Origin: Coenobita brevimanus
Lineage: Eukaryota > Arthropoda > Malacostraca > Decapoda > Coenobitidae
DNA: 64,000 nt
NCBI GenBank assembly: GCA_032717465.1
Contig: CM064669.1
Span: 47,955,343 to 48,019,342, forward strand
Direction of reading: 5' to 3'
The position numbers and the translations under genes were made by a program. Shown here piece by piece: positions 21,468 to 32,400 of this stretch. Each line of letters begins with the position of its first letter. Positions within the stretch are counted from its first letter, which is position 1. The notes beneath the pieces are model-generated. The model was given only the letters and a program-made list of their open reading frames with translations, did not search any database and was not told where the DNA came from.

Positions 21468-22573
21468 TCCCAATGGAGTGCTTTCAAAGCTAGTATTCCG
21501 GTAGATGTCACCAGTATTGGGACAAACACATTCCCTGCGCTGTTTAAAAAGCATATTTTTCTTTATTAAATATTTATACTGTTGTGTGAAACTGTGAATC
21601 ATGGTAATGTCATATACCGTAATATATATAATACAAATAGAACACTTATATAAAACGTAGCGTGAATTGTTTATATTTATCATAAACGGAAATTAAAATA
21701 TCACTGATGGCATGTGATGGCAACCCTCCATTTCAGTGGTCCTATATTATTTAAAATCTGCTACATTTAGTACAAGTTAGGTTCTTATTACATAGTTTGT
21801 TCAGACTGTAAATTATGCCTAGTGGGTATCTTGACTCATTCAGTCTCTGTGTGGGCAAAAATTTAATTCTGAGTAAATACTGGGACTCAACATTTTGCTC
21901 ACTCCCTTCACGCATGTGCTTAAGACAGTCCAATGTTTAAATTTTTTCACAAGAGATTTGTTTTCAAAACAAACGCACGAGGACTAATGCTTAAAATAAT
22001 ACAATTTAGACTACTTGTGGTCTCGTTAGGTTAGATAAAGTAAGGTACTGTAATTGCGTTGGAGGGTGTGAGGGGGCAAGCACCACGGCCTTCTCAAAAC
22101 GTGGCAACACGGGTCTTGTGGTGTGCATGGGTGAAGGGAGTGAGAAAAATGTTGAGTCCCAGTATTTACTGAACATTAAATTTCTGCCCACATAGAGACT
22201 GAATGAGTCAAGATACCCACTAGGTGTAAATTACAGTCTGAACACACTATCTATTAAGAACCTAACTTCCACTAAATGTAGCAGAATTTAAATACAGTAA
22301 TATAGGACCACTGAAATGGCAGGTTGTTGTCACATGCCATCATTGATATTTTAATTTCCGTTTATGATAAACAATTCACACTACGTTATATGTACGTGTT
22401 CTATTTGTATTATTTATATTACGGTATATGACAGTACCATGGTTCACAGTTTCACACAACAGTGTAGATATTTAACAAAGAAAAATATGCTTTTTAAACA
22501 GCACGGGGAATGTGTTTGTCCCAGTGCTGGTGACATCTACCGGAATGCTAGGCTTTTCAAAAGCACCCCATTC
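21468..22573. repeat. Large inverted repeat, ~448-bp arms
   Basis: Arms 21468-21915 and 22126-22573 are reverse complements over essentially their whole length, with scattered substitutions and short indels. Matching landmarks are caatggagtgctttcaaa / aaagcaccccattcc, gtagatgtcaccagt / ctggtgacatctac and gtgggtatcttgactcatt / gagtcaagatacccac. The ~210-bp spacer is unique. A transcript would fold into a very long hairpin. No transposase is encoded; the matching short open frames (CVCPNTGDIYRN and CVCPSAGDIYRN) follow simply from the inverted arms. Confidence 0.85.
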
Positions 22574-22741
22574 CTCTGGTACGTGTCCCAAAGGGGATTA
22601 GGGAGCTGTATTCTGGACCTCCTCACCCACTGTTTGAAGAGCAATCCCAGGTTGTTATCTTGAATTCATAGGGGCCGGAGGGTAGGCCATCAAGTGTAGA
22701 ACATGTAAGAATAGGAGACCGACCTGCACCCCTGGTGGCAT

Positions 22742-23194
22742 TTGGAGTATTGCTGGAAATGGACATCTTCAGGTGCTGACAGCAACATAAGCAGGTGGTT
22801 CCACTGTTGGGTCACACAGGCATCTCTGATCTCCTCCTTGTCCTCCGAAAGGAAGATAATGAACTGCAGAAGGCCAACTTCAGCTGCAGTCCACCAAGTT
22901 CACATCCAGATGGAACCTGGGACGACAACAAGAGACTTGGGGATGTTTTATGTTGCTGCTATCATGAAGGATCATTTGAATGTCGGGTGTTTTGTGGGAG
23001 ATAGGTATTATTGTATAACTGGAAAAATGAAGGACTATGTTATGGGCAGAAACTGATAAAGTTTATTAGTACACTTTATTGTTTTCCAACCCCAGTTTTA
23101 GATACTGGTATCAGCACTTTTTAACCCCTTACACATGTAAAATGTCTGTATCAATGTGTGCACATTCATGTGTATGCCAGAGTGCTTGCATGCA

Positions 23195-23235
<41 letters not shown>

Positions 23236-23700
23236 CAAATTATGGAAGGATTAAAAATAATCCATTAATCCTGTCAGTATGGTTTCTGCATCTTCTTTAT
23301 TTTATTCTGTTACCATCATATGATTTCATTCACTTTAGAGAAGACATCTTGTGGAAAAATGGTTGATTGTTGATTTTTTACAAATATTAAATCTTGAATT
23401 TATCTTGACTAGCACCAGACACTATTTATTCAGGTGAGGTAAATCTGTAGGACCTAGAGGGTTAATGGGTAAATATTTCTTGATTTTTGGTTATGATAAT
23501 GATGATAAGTTTACATTGGTGAAGATGTTGAAGAGAGACACCATCATATTGTGGCAACAGTATAACCAAATGACTCCACAACCCAGTCATACAAACATCC
23601 CTCAGCTCCTTCCTTATCCCTCGAAAGGAGGATGGTGGACTGCAGAAGGGACATTGGCCTTCAATCCAGCACTTTCACATTTCAGATGAACCTGGAGCCA
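22742..23700 (+). repeat. Dispersed ~130-bp repeat, two copies
   Basis: The segment at about 22790-22935 (gtcacacaggcatctctgat, then cctcgaaaggaagat-like, aactgcagaaggcc, gatggaacctgg) recurs at about 23565-23700 (agtcatacaaacatccctca, cgaaaggaggatggtggact, gatgaacctgg). Both are on the plus strand about 775 bp apart. The family is not recognised. Between them lies a (GT)n tract at 23199-23233. Confidence 0.6.
23199..23233. repeat. (GT)n microsatellite
   Basis: About 17 uninterrupted GT units, seen directly. Confidence 0.95.
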
Positions 23701-24124
23701 CAACACCAGCATATGTCAGATTACTATATTCAGCCGAGGTTAAAGTTCAATTCTCACAGAGCTAAATTTTAAAGGTTTGTTCTGCTCTATTTGCCCTGCA
23801 GAAAAAGAAAAAAAAAAGAGAGAAATAAATAAAATGGCCATTACCCTACTACTGTACTGTATATTCTGACTGCCATAACATCAAAACAACAGTGATATCT
23901 AAAACCACAATGTTTTGATTGTTTTTAAAACCAGAGGAGAACTGCCACTGATGAATCATCCTTTCCATTTTATATCTGAATAGTAAGTAAGTTGTTTTTA
24001 TTAAGGTCAGATCACCTCGTTAGAACTGAAAAATCTGTTTCATCTGTATACAGTACACATGTTGATATCAGCTTTTCAGACTGTGTAGTATTTTGAACAT
24101 ATTCTTGGTGTCATCTTTATCAGG

Positions 24125-24345
24125 TCATAACAGTAGCTCAGGTGAAGGTTTCTGAATATCACTTCATTAATTCTTTGACCAGAAAGATTTCATAATTTGA
24201 TCATAACAGTAGCTCAGGTGAAGGTTTCTGGACATCACTTCCTTAATCCTTTTACCAATAAGATTTCATAAATTGGGCATAACAGTAGCTCAGGTGAATG
24301 TTTCTGGACGTCATTTCCTTAAGCCCTTTACTAATTAGAATGCAT
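24125..24345. repeat. 76-bp tandem repeat, ~3 units
   Basis: Units start at 24125, 24201 and 24277, each beginning cataacagtagctcaggtga and continuing with ggtttctg and a tcacttccttaat-like stretch. The spacing is 76 bp in both intervals, with the third unit decaying after 24345. The repeat lies in the convergent interval between RMI2 and TMEM26. Confidence 0.85.
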
Positions 24346-24555
24346 TTTACTGAACAATATATAATTTATAGGCATACCAGTAGCAGACGAAGGGTTACTC
24401 GTTACAGGTTTTAAGCCTCTGACAGCAAGGCTTTCTCTCAGTTAAACAAAATCTTCAAGTCTTAGCCTTAATAAAATACCTAAGTATACAAGCCACAGTA
24501 AAAGGGTTGAACCTACAGTTAACTTTTAGTTATTTAGGAACATTAAGCATCATTA

Positions 24556-24845
24556 TCAGTCATCGTCATTTATTCATATATTACCCCATATAAGCAGGAA
24601 CATAAGAACCTGGTGGTAGGCTACTCAATCCTGACATTAAGGCAAAGGTGACCAGCCTTATTCATCCCCCAAGTGATATTTCATGAAAAAGAAACCCCAA
24701 CCACTCTTGTGATGGAAACTCTTGCAGGCATTATCTGATGCCAGACCATCTGATGTGTGGGTTAATGAAACCATTTGGCTCATCACTCAGTGTAGTCACT
24801 GGGAGAGAGAGCATTACATCGTGAGTGATGGGAACCCCCACCTGC
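24556..24845 (-). mobile_element. Degenerate SINE-like composite
   Basis: The minus strand carries, from 24845, the ggcaggtgggggttccca-type 5' end, a trace of the hairpin arm (gaaaccatttggctcatcac at 24770), and the decayed body with aggctggtcacctttgcctt and a (GATG)-like tail near 24560. It is the same family as 14457-15003 but with half the hairpin lost. Confidence 0.6.
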
Positions 24846-25151
24846 CAATAGGAATATTAAGGGACTTTGTCAAATTTGTATAGTTTTACAAAGTTACTTC
24901 CAGTTACCAGCACTGTAATCTCAACTGTCTTAAGCATGAACTGAAGAGAAGAGTTGTTCACAGACACAGCTGACAATACTAACATCATCAGCATTTCACA
25001 TTTGGTTGTATTTCCATTTCCATGTACAGTGGCATGTGTCAGATGAGTTCACCTGATATCATTACTCTACCTTTCTGTTTTCTGCATGAGCTCTGTAGTA
25101 GCACCTCTGTATATAAAGTCAGCATACACCACCTCATCTTATGTCTTCCAG

Positions 25152-26333
25152 TTACACATTGGTTTCCAGAGTTTCGGCATCAGATTCGGATATTCCAGAG
25201 TATTTCACCGGCACATGGTCATAGATGTTGACGCTGTGGTGACGCCGTAATGTACTGCCTGAAGCTGCCCCTTTTCCCCCACCCCTGTGGCAGACACTCC
25301 TCTGGCTCCCACTCTTCTGACTAACATCCCTTTGGCTCCCATTCCTCTGGCTCACATCTCTCTGGCTCCCACCTCTTCCCCGCATGCCATTCCTACCCTT
25401 ACGCTGTGGCTCTGGGCTGTAGGAGTCCTGGTGGGGCAAAGGAGGGCAGTGTTGTGGCTGGAAGTTCTGTCTTGGCTTCTGGTGAGGCAAAAGGGGGGTA
25501 CTGAAGGAGTGAATATTCTGCTGGGAGTTCCTGTGAGACAGTTGAGGGTCACACAGCGGTTCAGTAGCCTTTCTTGAGTTGCGGTGCAGGGTATTGGGAA
25601 TGGAGAAACCCCGGGAGGCAACCTGTTTTGGATGGTAGTTTGGTAAGTAACGTTCCCGGATAAGGTCCCATCCATTTCGTTTGTTGGAAGAATCAACCTG
25701 GAGGCTACTGGATGACACACTGACACCACTTTGGTCAGGGTAATAGTTATCAGTGGGCATATCAGTATCACTGTAACTAGCACAGTCACTGCCGTCAAAA
25801 TAATCCCCTAGTCCTTGCTGCATGCGTCTTACATAATCCTGATTCCGTTTAGAGATGCTGTAGTGCCGCTTGATAGTCCTCCGGGGATTTGAAGGGAGGC
25901 CGTTGCTGTTGTGAATGCCCGAATCTGGCGGAGAATAATCATCCTCAGGGTAGTCATCAGCAAACTCTGCATTGGATGGTGGCTGTGCGTTGTTTTGATC
26001 TTTTATATCATGTAGGCTGTTTACTGATGTTTCTTCTTGTAATTCTCCATTTGGTGGCTGGGAAATCAAATTTTCCAGTTCCCTCACCACATTTTCTTCT
26101 CCAAGTTGCTCTATGATTTCTAGTAAAGATTCTTCCAGTTTTGGGTTTGTTGAGAGGTCAGTGGGTAATGGATGAGGAAGTGAGGGAGGAGGAGAAGGGG
26201 AAGAAGACTGAGTTCTAAACAATGGAGGATTATTATTCAAATGATTGTGTTTTGCATCTTCCCCCTCCTCCTCTGATCTTACAGCTGCCTCGTCATCTTC
26301 TGCCGTGGAATTCTGTTGCATCAGAAGCTCCCT
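25152..26333 (-). CDS. TMEM26: TMEM26 exon 7, long cytoplasmic tail
   Basis: 394 codons including the TAA at 25154-25152. It joins exon 6 in phase (NKKR|RELLMQQNSTAED). Composition: an acidic EEEGEDAKH region, a proline/serine run, a leucine-rich ESLLEIIEQLGEENVVRELE amphipathic segment, QN- and PPP-rich loops, RRTIKRHYSISKRNQDYVRR, and a repeated G-S-Q-R-x motif (about 25290-25385). It ends RRHHSVNIYDHVPVKYSG. Vertebrate TMEM26 has no comparable tail, so this is an invertebrate-type extension of unknown role. An alternative acceptor 18 bases upstream would keep the frame. Confidence 0.83.
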   Translation of the reverse strand, partial: RELLMQQNSTAEDDEAAVRSEEEGEDAKHNHLNNNPPLFRTQSSSPSPPPSLPHPLPTDLSTNPKLEESLLEIIEQLGEENVVRELENLISQPPNGELQEETSVNSLHDIKDQNNAQPPSNAEFADDYPEDDYSPPDSGIHNSNGLPSNPRRTIKRHYSISKRNQDYVRRMQQGLGDYFDGSDCASYSDTDMPTDNYYPDQSGVSVSSSSLQVDSSNKRNGWDLIRERYLPNYHPKQVASRGFSIPNTLHRNSRKATEPLCDPQLSHRNSQQNIHSFSTPLLPHQKPRQNFQPQHCPPLPHQDSYSPEPQRKGRNGMRGRGGSQRDVSQRNGSQRDVSQKSGSQRSVCHRGGGKGAASGSTLRRHHSVNIYDHVPVKYSGISESDAETLETNV

Positions 26334-29300
26334 CTGAAAAGGGAGATACAGCTGTAAAAAGAACTGTAGCTTTTATGTTCATAGAATACTGTATAATACA
26401 ATGCAGTACAAATGACCATGGTCAAGTAGGGTTACACAAACTTCTTTACCACGATTGTAGGTAGTCTCTTTTTTACATAGACTTATTTTATGGAAAATTT
26501 GATTTTTATGTTGTTTCTAAGCATTTCACATGGCTTTTCTTTGTTTCTCTAGACTGTTCTTAGTGTTTCTTGAGATTTTCTAATTAGGGGTTGTTTTATA
26601 TATATACTGTATAGATATATATATACACATATACATACAATGTACAGTACCCTCGCGTCCAACACGGTAATATTGTCATGCATGGGTCCCGTGTTGGACC
26701 AAAAACGTTTTGGACAAACAACAGAGCTTATGGGGAAAAATGAATTATGTCAGCAACCCTGGGAAAAGTCACCCTATATACCTACCATATACGTATACAT
26801 ATATTGGTACTACTGTAATTATAATAAATGATACTGTACTATGAATGATAAGTAACCTTTTAGGATAATGTTGGTGGGCTTGCTGGGAATGGAAGGTGAT
26901 ATCCGAGACTGTAGGTAGTCATACTGGGTCCCTGGAGGATGGCTGCTGGCATCACTAGCGGGTAATGGCTGCTGCTGCTCCTCAACCTCCTTCATAAATC
27001 CTTTGAAATTCCTCTCCCCTTTCTTCTGCCTCTCGATGAATTCTAGCTTGGTGGCCTGAGGGAGGTGCCGCCGCTTCTTGGGGTTCTCAGAAGGCTTCCT
27101 AGGCTTCGTGAGCAGGGTAAAATGCAGTAGCAAGGGCAGAAAATGCAGCGAGAAAAAAGCACCATCCTAACTGAGTGGCACTGTGACGGGAGAAATTTAA
27201 ACAAAACATCACGTGAGAGCAGAAGCGTTTTTCGTTGGACGACATCACGATCTCGTCACGATAGTAGGCGGGGGAGGCTACTTGAGAGGAAGTTTTGATT
27301 GACTGTCAGCATCACAGGAACGTCCAGTATGACCGTGTTGGACCAGGGGTGATCGTGCTAGAGGCGAACTCTGCGGATTTCGCCGACTTCTCGGAGCTCC
27401 GTCAGTGTTATGCTTACGCACCCATTTTACAGTACTGTACTTAAATCACATTAAATCGTACTAATTTTTTGCTCTCCGTGCTGGACGCAAATCGTGCTGG
27501 ACAAACGCGTGTTGGATGCAAGGGTACTGTATATATATATATACTGTATATATATCTATCTATCTACCTATCTATTTATTGCCAGACGCCATAATCCTGT
27601 AAGGGGTGGCCATTTGACTCTGAGTTATTTGTTTTATAGGGAGGGGCACTAACCCTCCACCAACCCATTTCTTGACACGTAGGCAGCACGTATGGCTCGG
27701 TTATATGGTTACCACCCAGCTTTGTAAATGGTTTCTTGGCTTACAGGAAACCTTTTGGCTTGTCACTCAATGTAAAGCCACCTGTAATGGAAAGAAAAGC
27801 AATAAGAAGTGACAGGAAAGATGGGAGAAATAGGAAGAGAGGAGGGCAGGCACAGAAAAAGAATGATACAGGCTAAGGAAGAAGTAGGCAGCATAGCATC
27901 AAGTGAGTGGATGATGGTCACCACCACCTACCACTATATATATATATATATATATATATCATCATCATCATCATCATCAGCCGTTTGAGTATCCACTGCA
28001 GGACCGGCCTATCCCGACCGAAGTCGGGACGATACAGCCAATGTATCTCCACCAAGTGGCTTAGGCTGTCTGGTAGAGATTGTATGTAGGTGAGAAGTGT
28101 TTGTAAGTGTAATTGTAGTGTTGGAGTGGCTTTGGATGTGTGTGTAGTCTGTGAACCAATTGTAATCGGCCAGCGCAAGCCGACTGGGTGCAAGCATACT
28201 TTATAGTAAGCGACACTGGTTCAACCACAGCACCCCTTGTGTCCGCCAATGCAGTACGTGGCCGGGTGAACACTCCCAAAGTTTATTACCCTGGCGGGGC
28301 GCGAACCCTGGCTCACCCATGTACGAAACCCACACTCTGCCACTGTACCACAGAGGCTCCATATATATATATATATATACTGTATATTTTTATTTATCTG
28401 TTGAGGTCAGAAAGTGGTAGTAAAGCCACATGGTGGCACTGCATAAGACTTAAATCAAAAGATGGCAAATGCCTGGCACAGGTAAGCTAATTTTTGGGTA
28501 ATTTTTGTTGAATTTAGTCAGCAGCTTAGTTAATGGTGGAAAGCATAAAAGGGAATGGGGCATAGTGCAATCTTTTGGCATAAAAGGGAGTGACATTGGT
28601 TGGAGGATTGGTATAGAATTCATTTTTCACTTATATTATATATGCACTTTGTCATCCTTGCAGGTAGATCTTGGAGTAGAAATCCCATGTAAATTGTGAC
28701 TGTGCTGTACAAGAGTGCCTCCTTAACAAAGTTTGATTGAGGTTACAGAGAATAAAATGGTGTGAAGAAGAAGAATGCATAGAAGCCAAACTAGTGGAAG
28801 TATGAGAAGAGAAAACTGAGAATGAAGCAAAAAGATAGAGTAGAAGAACATTTTGAGGAGGCAGGCTTAGAATGGCAGTAAGAAGTGGTACTAGCTTTAG
28901 GTTTGGAGGCATTTTTGGTGCAGTGTTAAGGAAGAAATAGACAAATACTTTACAGCACTTACCCTCTTTTTGTTGAGAAATTGTTTCCGAGTGCAGAGGA
29001 CAATGAGTCTGTAAAGTTGGAGGGACACAACCAGAGTGTTCTTACAGGTAAAGAAGATGTTTAGGTAGCTCACCACATTGTATCCAAAGATCAGTGTCAT
29101 TCTGCAACAACAACCATGGAGACAGATGGTTATGTTCATCTCTTCCTGGAGTGATGAAAATAATGAGGAAGTCAAGCAATATTCCATCTAAACAGGAAAT
29201 AAAAAACCTCCATTAGTTCACCACTATATACTCATCCATAATGTACTGAATTAGCATGTACATAAACTGACAGCCTATGTACTTGTCATACAGTATGTAT

Positions 29301-29430
29301 TAGCCCTTGCCCATTAGGGGTGCTTGTAAAAAACTTGTTGTGGCACGTGAGCATCCTGCATCATCGTTCTCCCCTATCCACATGTCATTCAACACATGAC
29401 TGCTCTTAAATTATATATACAGTATATATA

Positions 29431-29479
<49 letters not shown>

Positions 29480-32400
29480 ACGGTATTTCTTTGGATGATG
29501 GCCAAAGCCATCATCCAAATGTCTGTATCTCAGAAGCTGATGACTGCCAAAGCTGTCATCGGTACATGAAAGGGTTAAACTGAATTACACACAAGTATTA
29601 TATGGGAATAGGATGTAGTACAGGCATACCCCGCTATACAATCAACCGCTATGCGATACCCTGCCATAATGATGTAAAAAAATTAATGCCCATCCCCGTC
29701 TATCGATGACCAGTCCCTGGTTATCCGATGTTTTTTTTTGCCGGTGGTTTTGTGGTAAGTGGGGGCGCTTGTGGTAGTAGGGGACACTTACCATCCACTC
29801 ACTGAATGTAGTGCTTTGAGTGTCTGCCTTTACTTTTCTTGTATCCTGCCACTTATGTCTTTCTTTCCTTAATTCTTTTCTCTTTTTCTGCCTATGGGTG
29901 ACTTTACACTCCCTCTTCTGTCTTTCCTTCTTCCTTTCCTCTTCCTTTTGCCTGTGGGTGACTCTACACTAAGTAACAAGCCAAATGGTTTCCTGTACAC
30001 CAGGAAACCATTTACACTGCTGGGTGGTAATCATATAACCAAATTATGGTGCCTGGTGGTTTAGTGGGCAATTAAGGTGCTCCAATTGGATTGAGCCTTT
30101 GTAGGTTTATATCCAAGGAGCGGTTGGGGTTTATTGCTCACGTAATGCTGTTCAGGGATGAGTGAGGTTGGTCACTTTCATCTCAAATGTCAGGACCAAC
30201 TCCCCTAGACCCGGGTTCCTACACTCCTCATGGGGCAACATAGGATTGGATGATGGATGGATGATGGATTCCTTTTTAACTGACTTTTGTTATATTTTAG
30301 ACTTAAGCTTTGTATTTAGGTTTATTTATAAACTGTTTTTAGACTTAGATTAATGTGTTTTAGTCATAGGTGAGGTGAACACTGTCATTTTAGGGTACAG
30401 TTTACTAAGTGATTTTTTCCAGACTTATTTTTGATAATTTTCAGATATTATTGTTGGGTTTATGTGAGTTGTAAGCTGCTTTTAGGCTTAGTTAGGCTTG
30501 TTTTAAAGATATTTTGGGGTTTAGGTGAACTAGAAACTTGTTTTTGGACTCATTTGGGTGGGTTTATAGACCTGGTCTGGGGGGGGGGTGTTCCCAAGGC
30601 TCTACACCATATCCCTGTACTTTCTGTGTTATAACATCCCAAATTAACAATATCCCAGCTCAACGATGGGTTTTCCGAAATACAGTACATCCCATTGTTA
30701 TAATGAGAACGGTCTGTATTCTGAAAGAAATACTAATGTGATTTGTTTCAGATGTTCCCTTTCACTGCTTGTATGGAAAGTGTTTTTAAATTAATCAATC
30801 ATTATTGTTTTAAACATCTATCTATTTATCTATTGCCAGACGCCTCAATCCCGTTTGGGGTGGCCACAAACAAATCGCCTCCACGTCGCCCTGTCCCCCA
30901 CCATTTCACTGCCTTGCTCCCAACTCACACCCCTCTCTCTCATATACCTCTTCACCCCTTCCCTCCATCTCATCCTCGGCCTCCCCTTCCCTCTTCCCCC
31001 CTCTACCTCACTCACATACACTCTCTTCGTCAGTCTTTCACCCTCCATCCTCTCCACATGGCCAAACCACCCCAGTGTGTTCCTCATAACACTTCCTATC
31101 ACATCCACATCCACACCACAACACTTCTTTATATCCTCATTCGTCAGCCTGTCTCTCCGTGTGACTCCACAGGCTCCTCTTAAATAACTCATTTCCACAG
31201 CTCTCACTCTTGACTTGTGTCCTTCCAACAACGTCCAAGCTTCACTTCCATACGTTAGAGTTGGTGTCACAATACTGTCTTGTAGTAACTTTTTCACTTC
31301 TATGCTCACTTCCCTGTTTCTTATCACTGTTTTCAAAGAACCAGCAACCTTTCTTCCCTGCTGTACCCTTTCAAGCACTTCACCCTCCAAACCTCCATCC
31401 TTACTCATCACACTACCCAAGTACTTAAACGTACTCACATTTTCCAATTCCTCACCATCCAACCTCTCTGTACATTCACTGACTTCACCTCTCTCAAACA
31501 CCTTCACTTTACTCTTCCCTACATTCACCTTTAGATTCCATTTCTTACACACTCTCCCAAACTCATCCACCAAGCCTTGTAGCTCCCCTTCGTCTTCACT
31601 TAATAACACAGTATCATCTGCAAACAACAGTACAGGGAGTTTCCAAACACTATCCTCTCTCACCAGGGCCACTCCAACATCCACTACAATACCTTGTACC
31701 TCATTAATTACCCCATCCATATACAGATTGAACAACCATGGAGACATGACACATCCCTGTTTCAACCCAACCTCCAAAGAGAAAAATTCACTTAGTTCAC
31801 CATCCACACGCACTGCAGCCTTAGCATCATCTTACATACTCTTCACAGCATTCAACAACTTCGCATCTACTCCATATATTCTTAATACTTTCCACAATCT
31901 TTGTCTATCCACCCTGTCATATGCTTTCTCCAAATCCATGAAAGCCGCATACAACTTCTTTCCCTTCTCCAGAAACTTTTCCACTAAAGATCTAAGAATG
32001 AATATCTGATCTACACAACCTCTTCCCTTCCTAAAGCCTCCCTGTTCTTCTCCAACTAATTCCTCTGTTCTTTCTCTAACTCTGTCAATAAGTATCCTAC
32101 CATACATGCTATAGGCATATGTGTTAAATGATGAATTTGTGTAATCTATATATTCTTGAGAAGAGGAGGTTAAGAAACAGGTCAGTACATCAGAGAAGGT
32201 GAGAGGCATGTAAGGAACATGTGATTGAAATGAAGTGGTGTATATGATGGGAGGACTCACTGTTAGGGGTCAGTAACTAGCAAATGGTGAAGCAAATGGT
32301 ACAAACCTCAAAGTAATCAGCGGGACCTTCTTGGAATTTTAATTTTGCTTTGGTGTAGGCCATTTTATAACAGCTGAGAGAAGCAGTGTGTGAATGAGAC

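Noticed and set aside
21372..21683. Pair of similar open frames (also 22364-22663) suggesting a duplicated gene
   Set aside because: They are the same sequence read from the two arms of the inverted repeat, with no protein features beyond that.
24125..24345. Considered as a CRISPR-like array
   Set aside because: A eukaryotic context with 76-bp units repeated throughout, without distinct spacers; it is a plain tandem repeat.
26819..27133. Considered as a coding exon of TMEM26 between exons 6 and 7
   Set aside because: Exon 6 ends and exon 7 starts in phase 0 and join directly; this frame lies inside a TA-flanked transposon and would disturb the phase.
28290..28360. Considered as a true tRNA gene because of the near-canonical box B
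   Set aside because: The acceptor stem does not pair and the sequence continues into a 400-bp element with a simple-repeat tail, so it is a tRNA-derived SINE.
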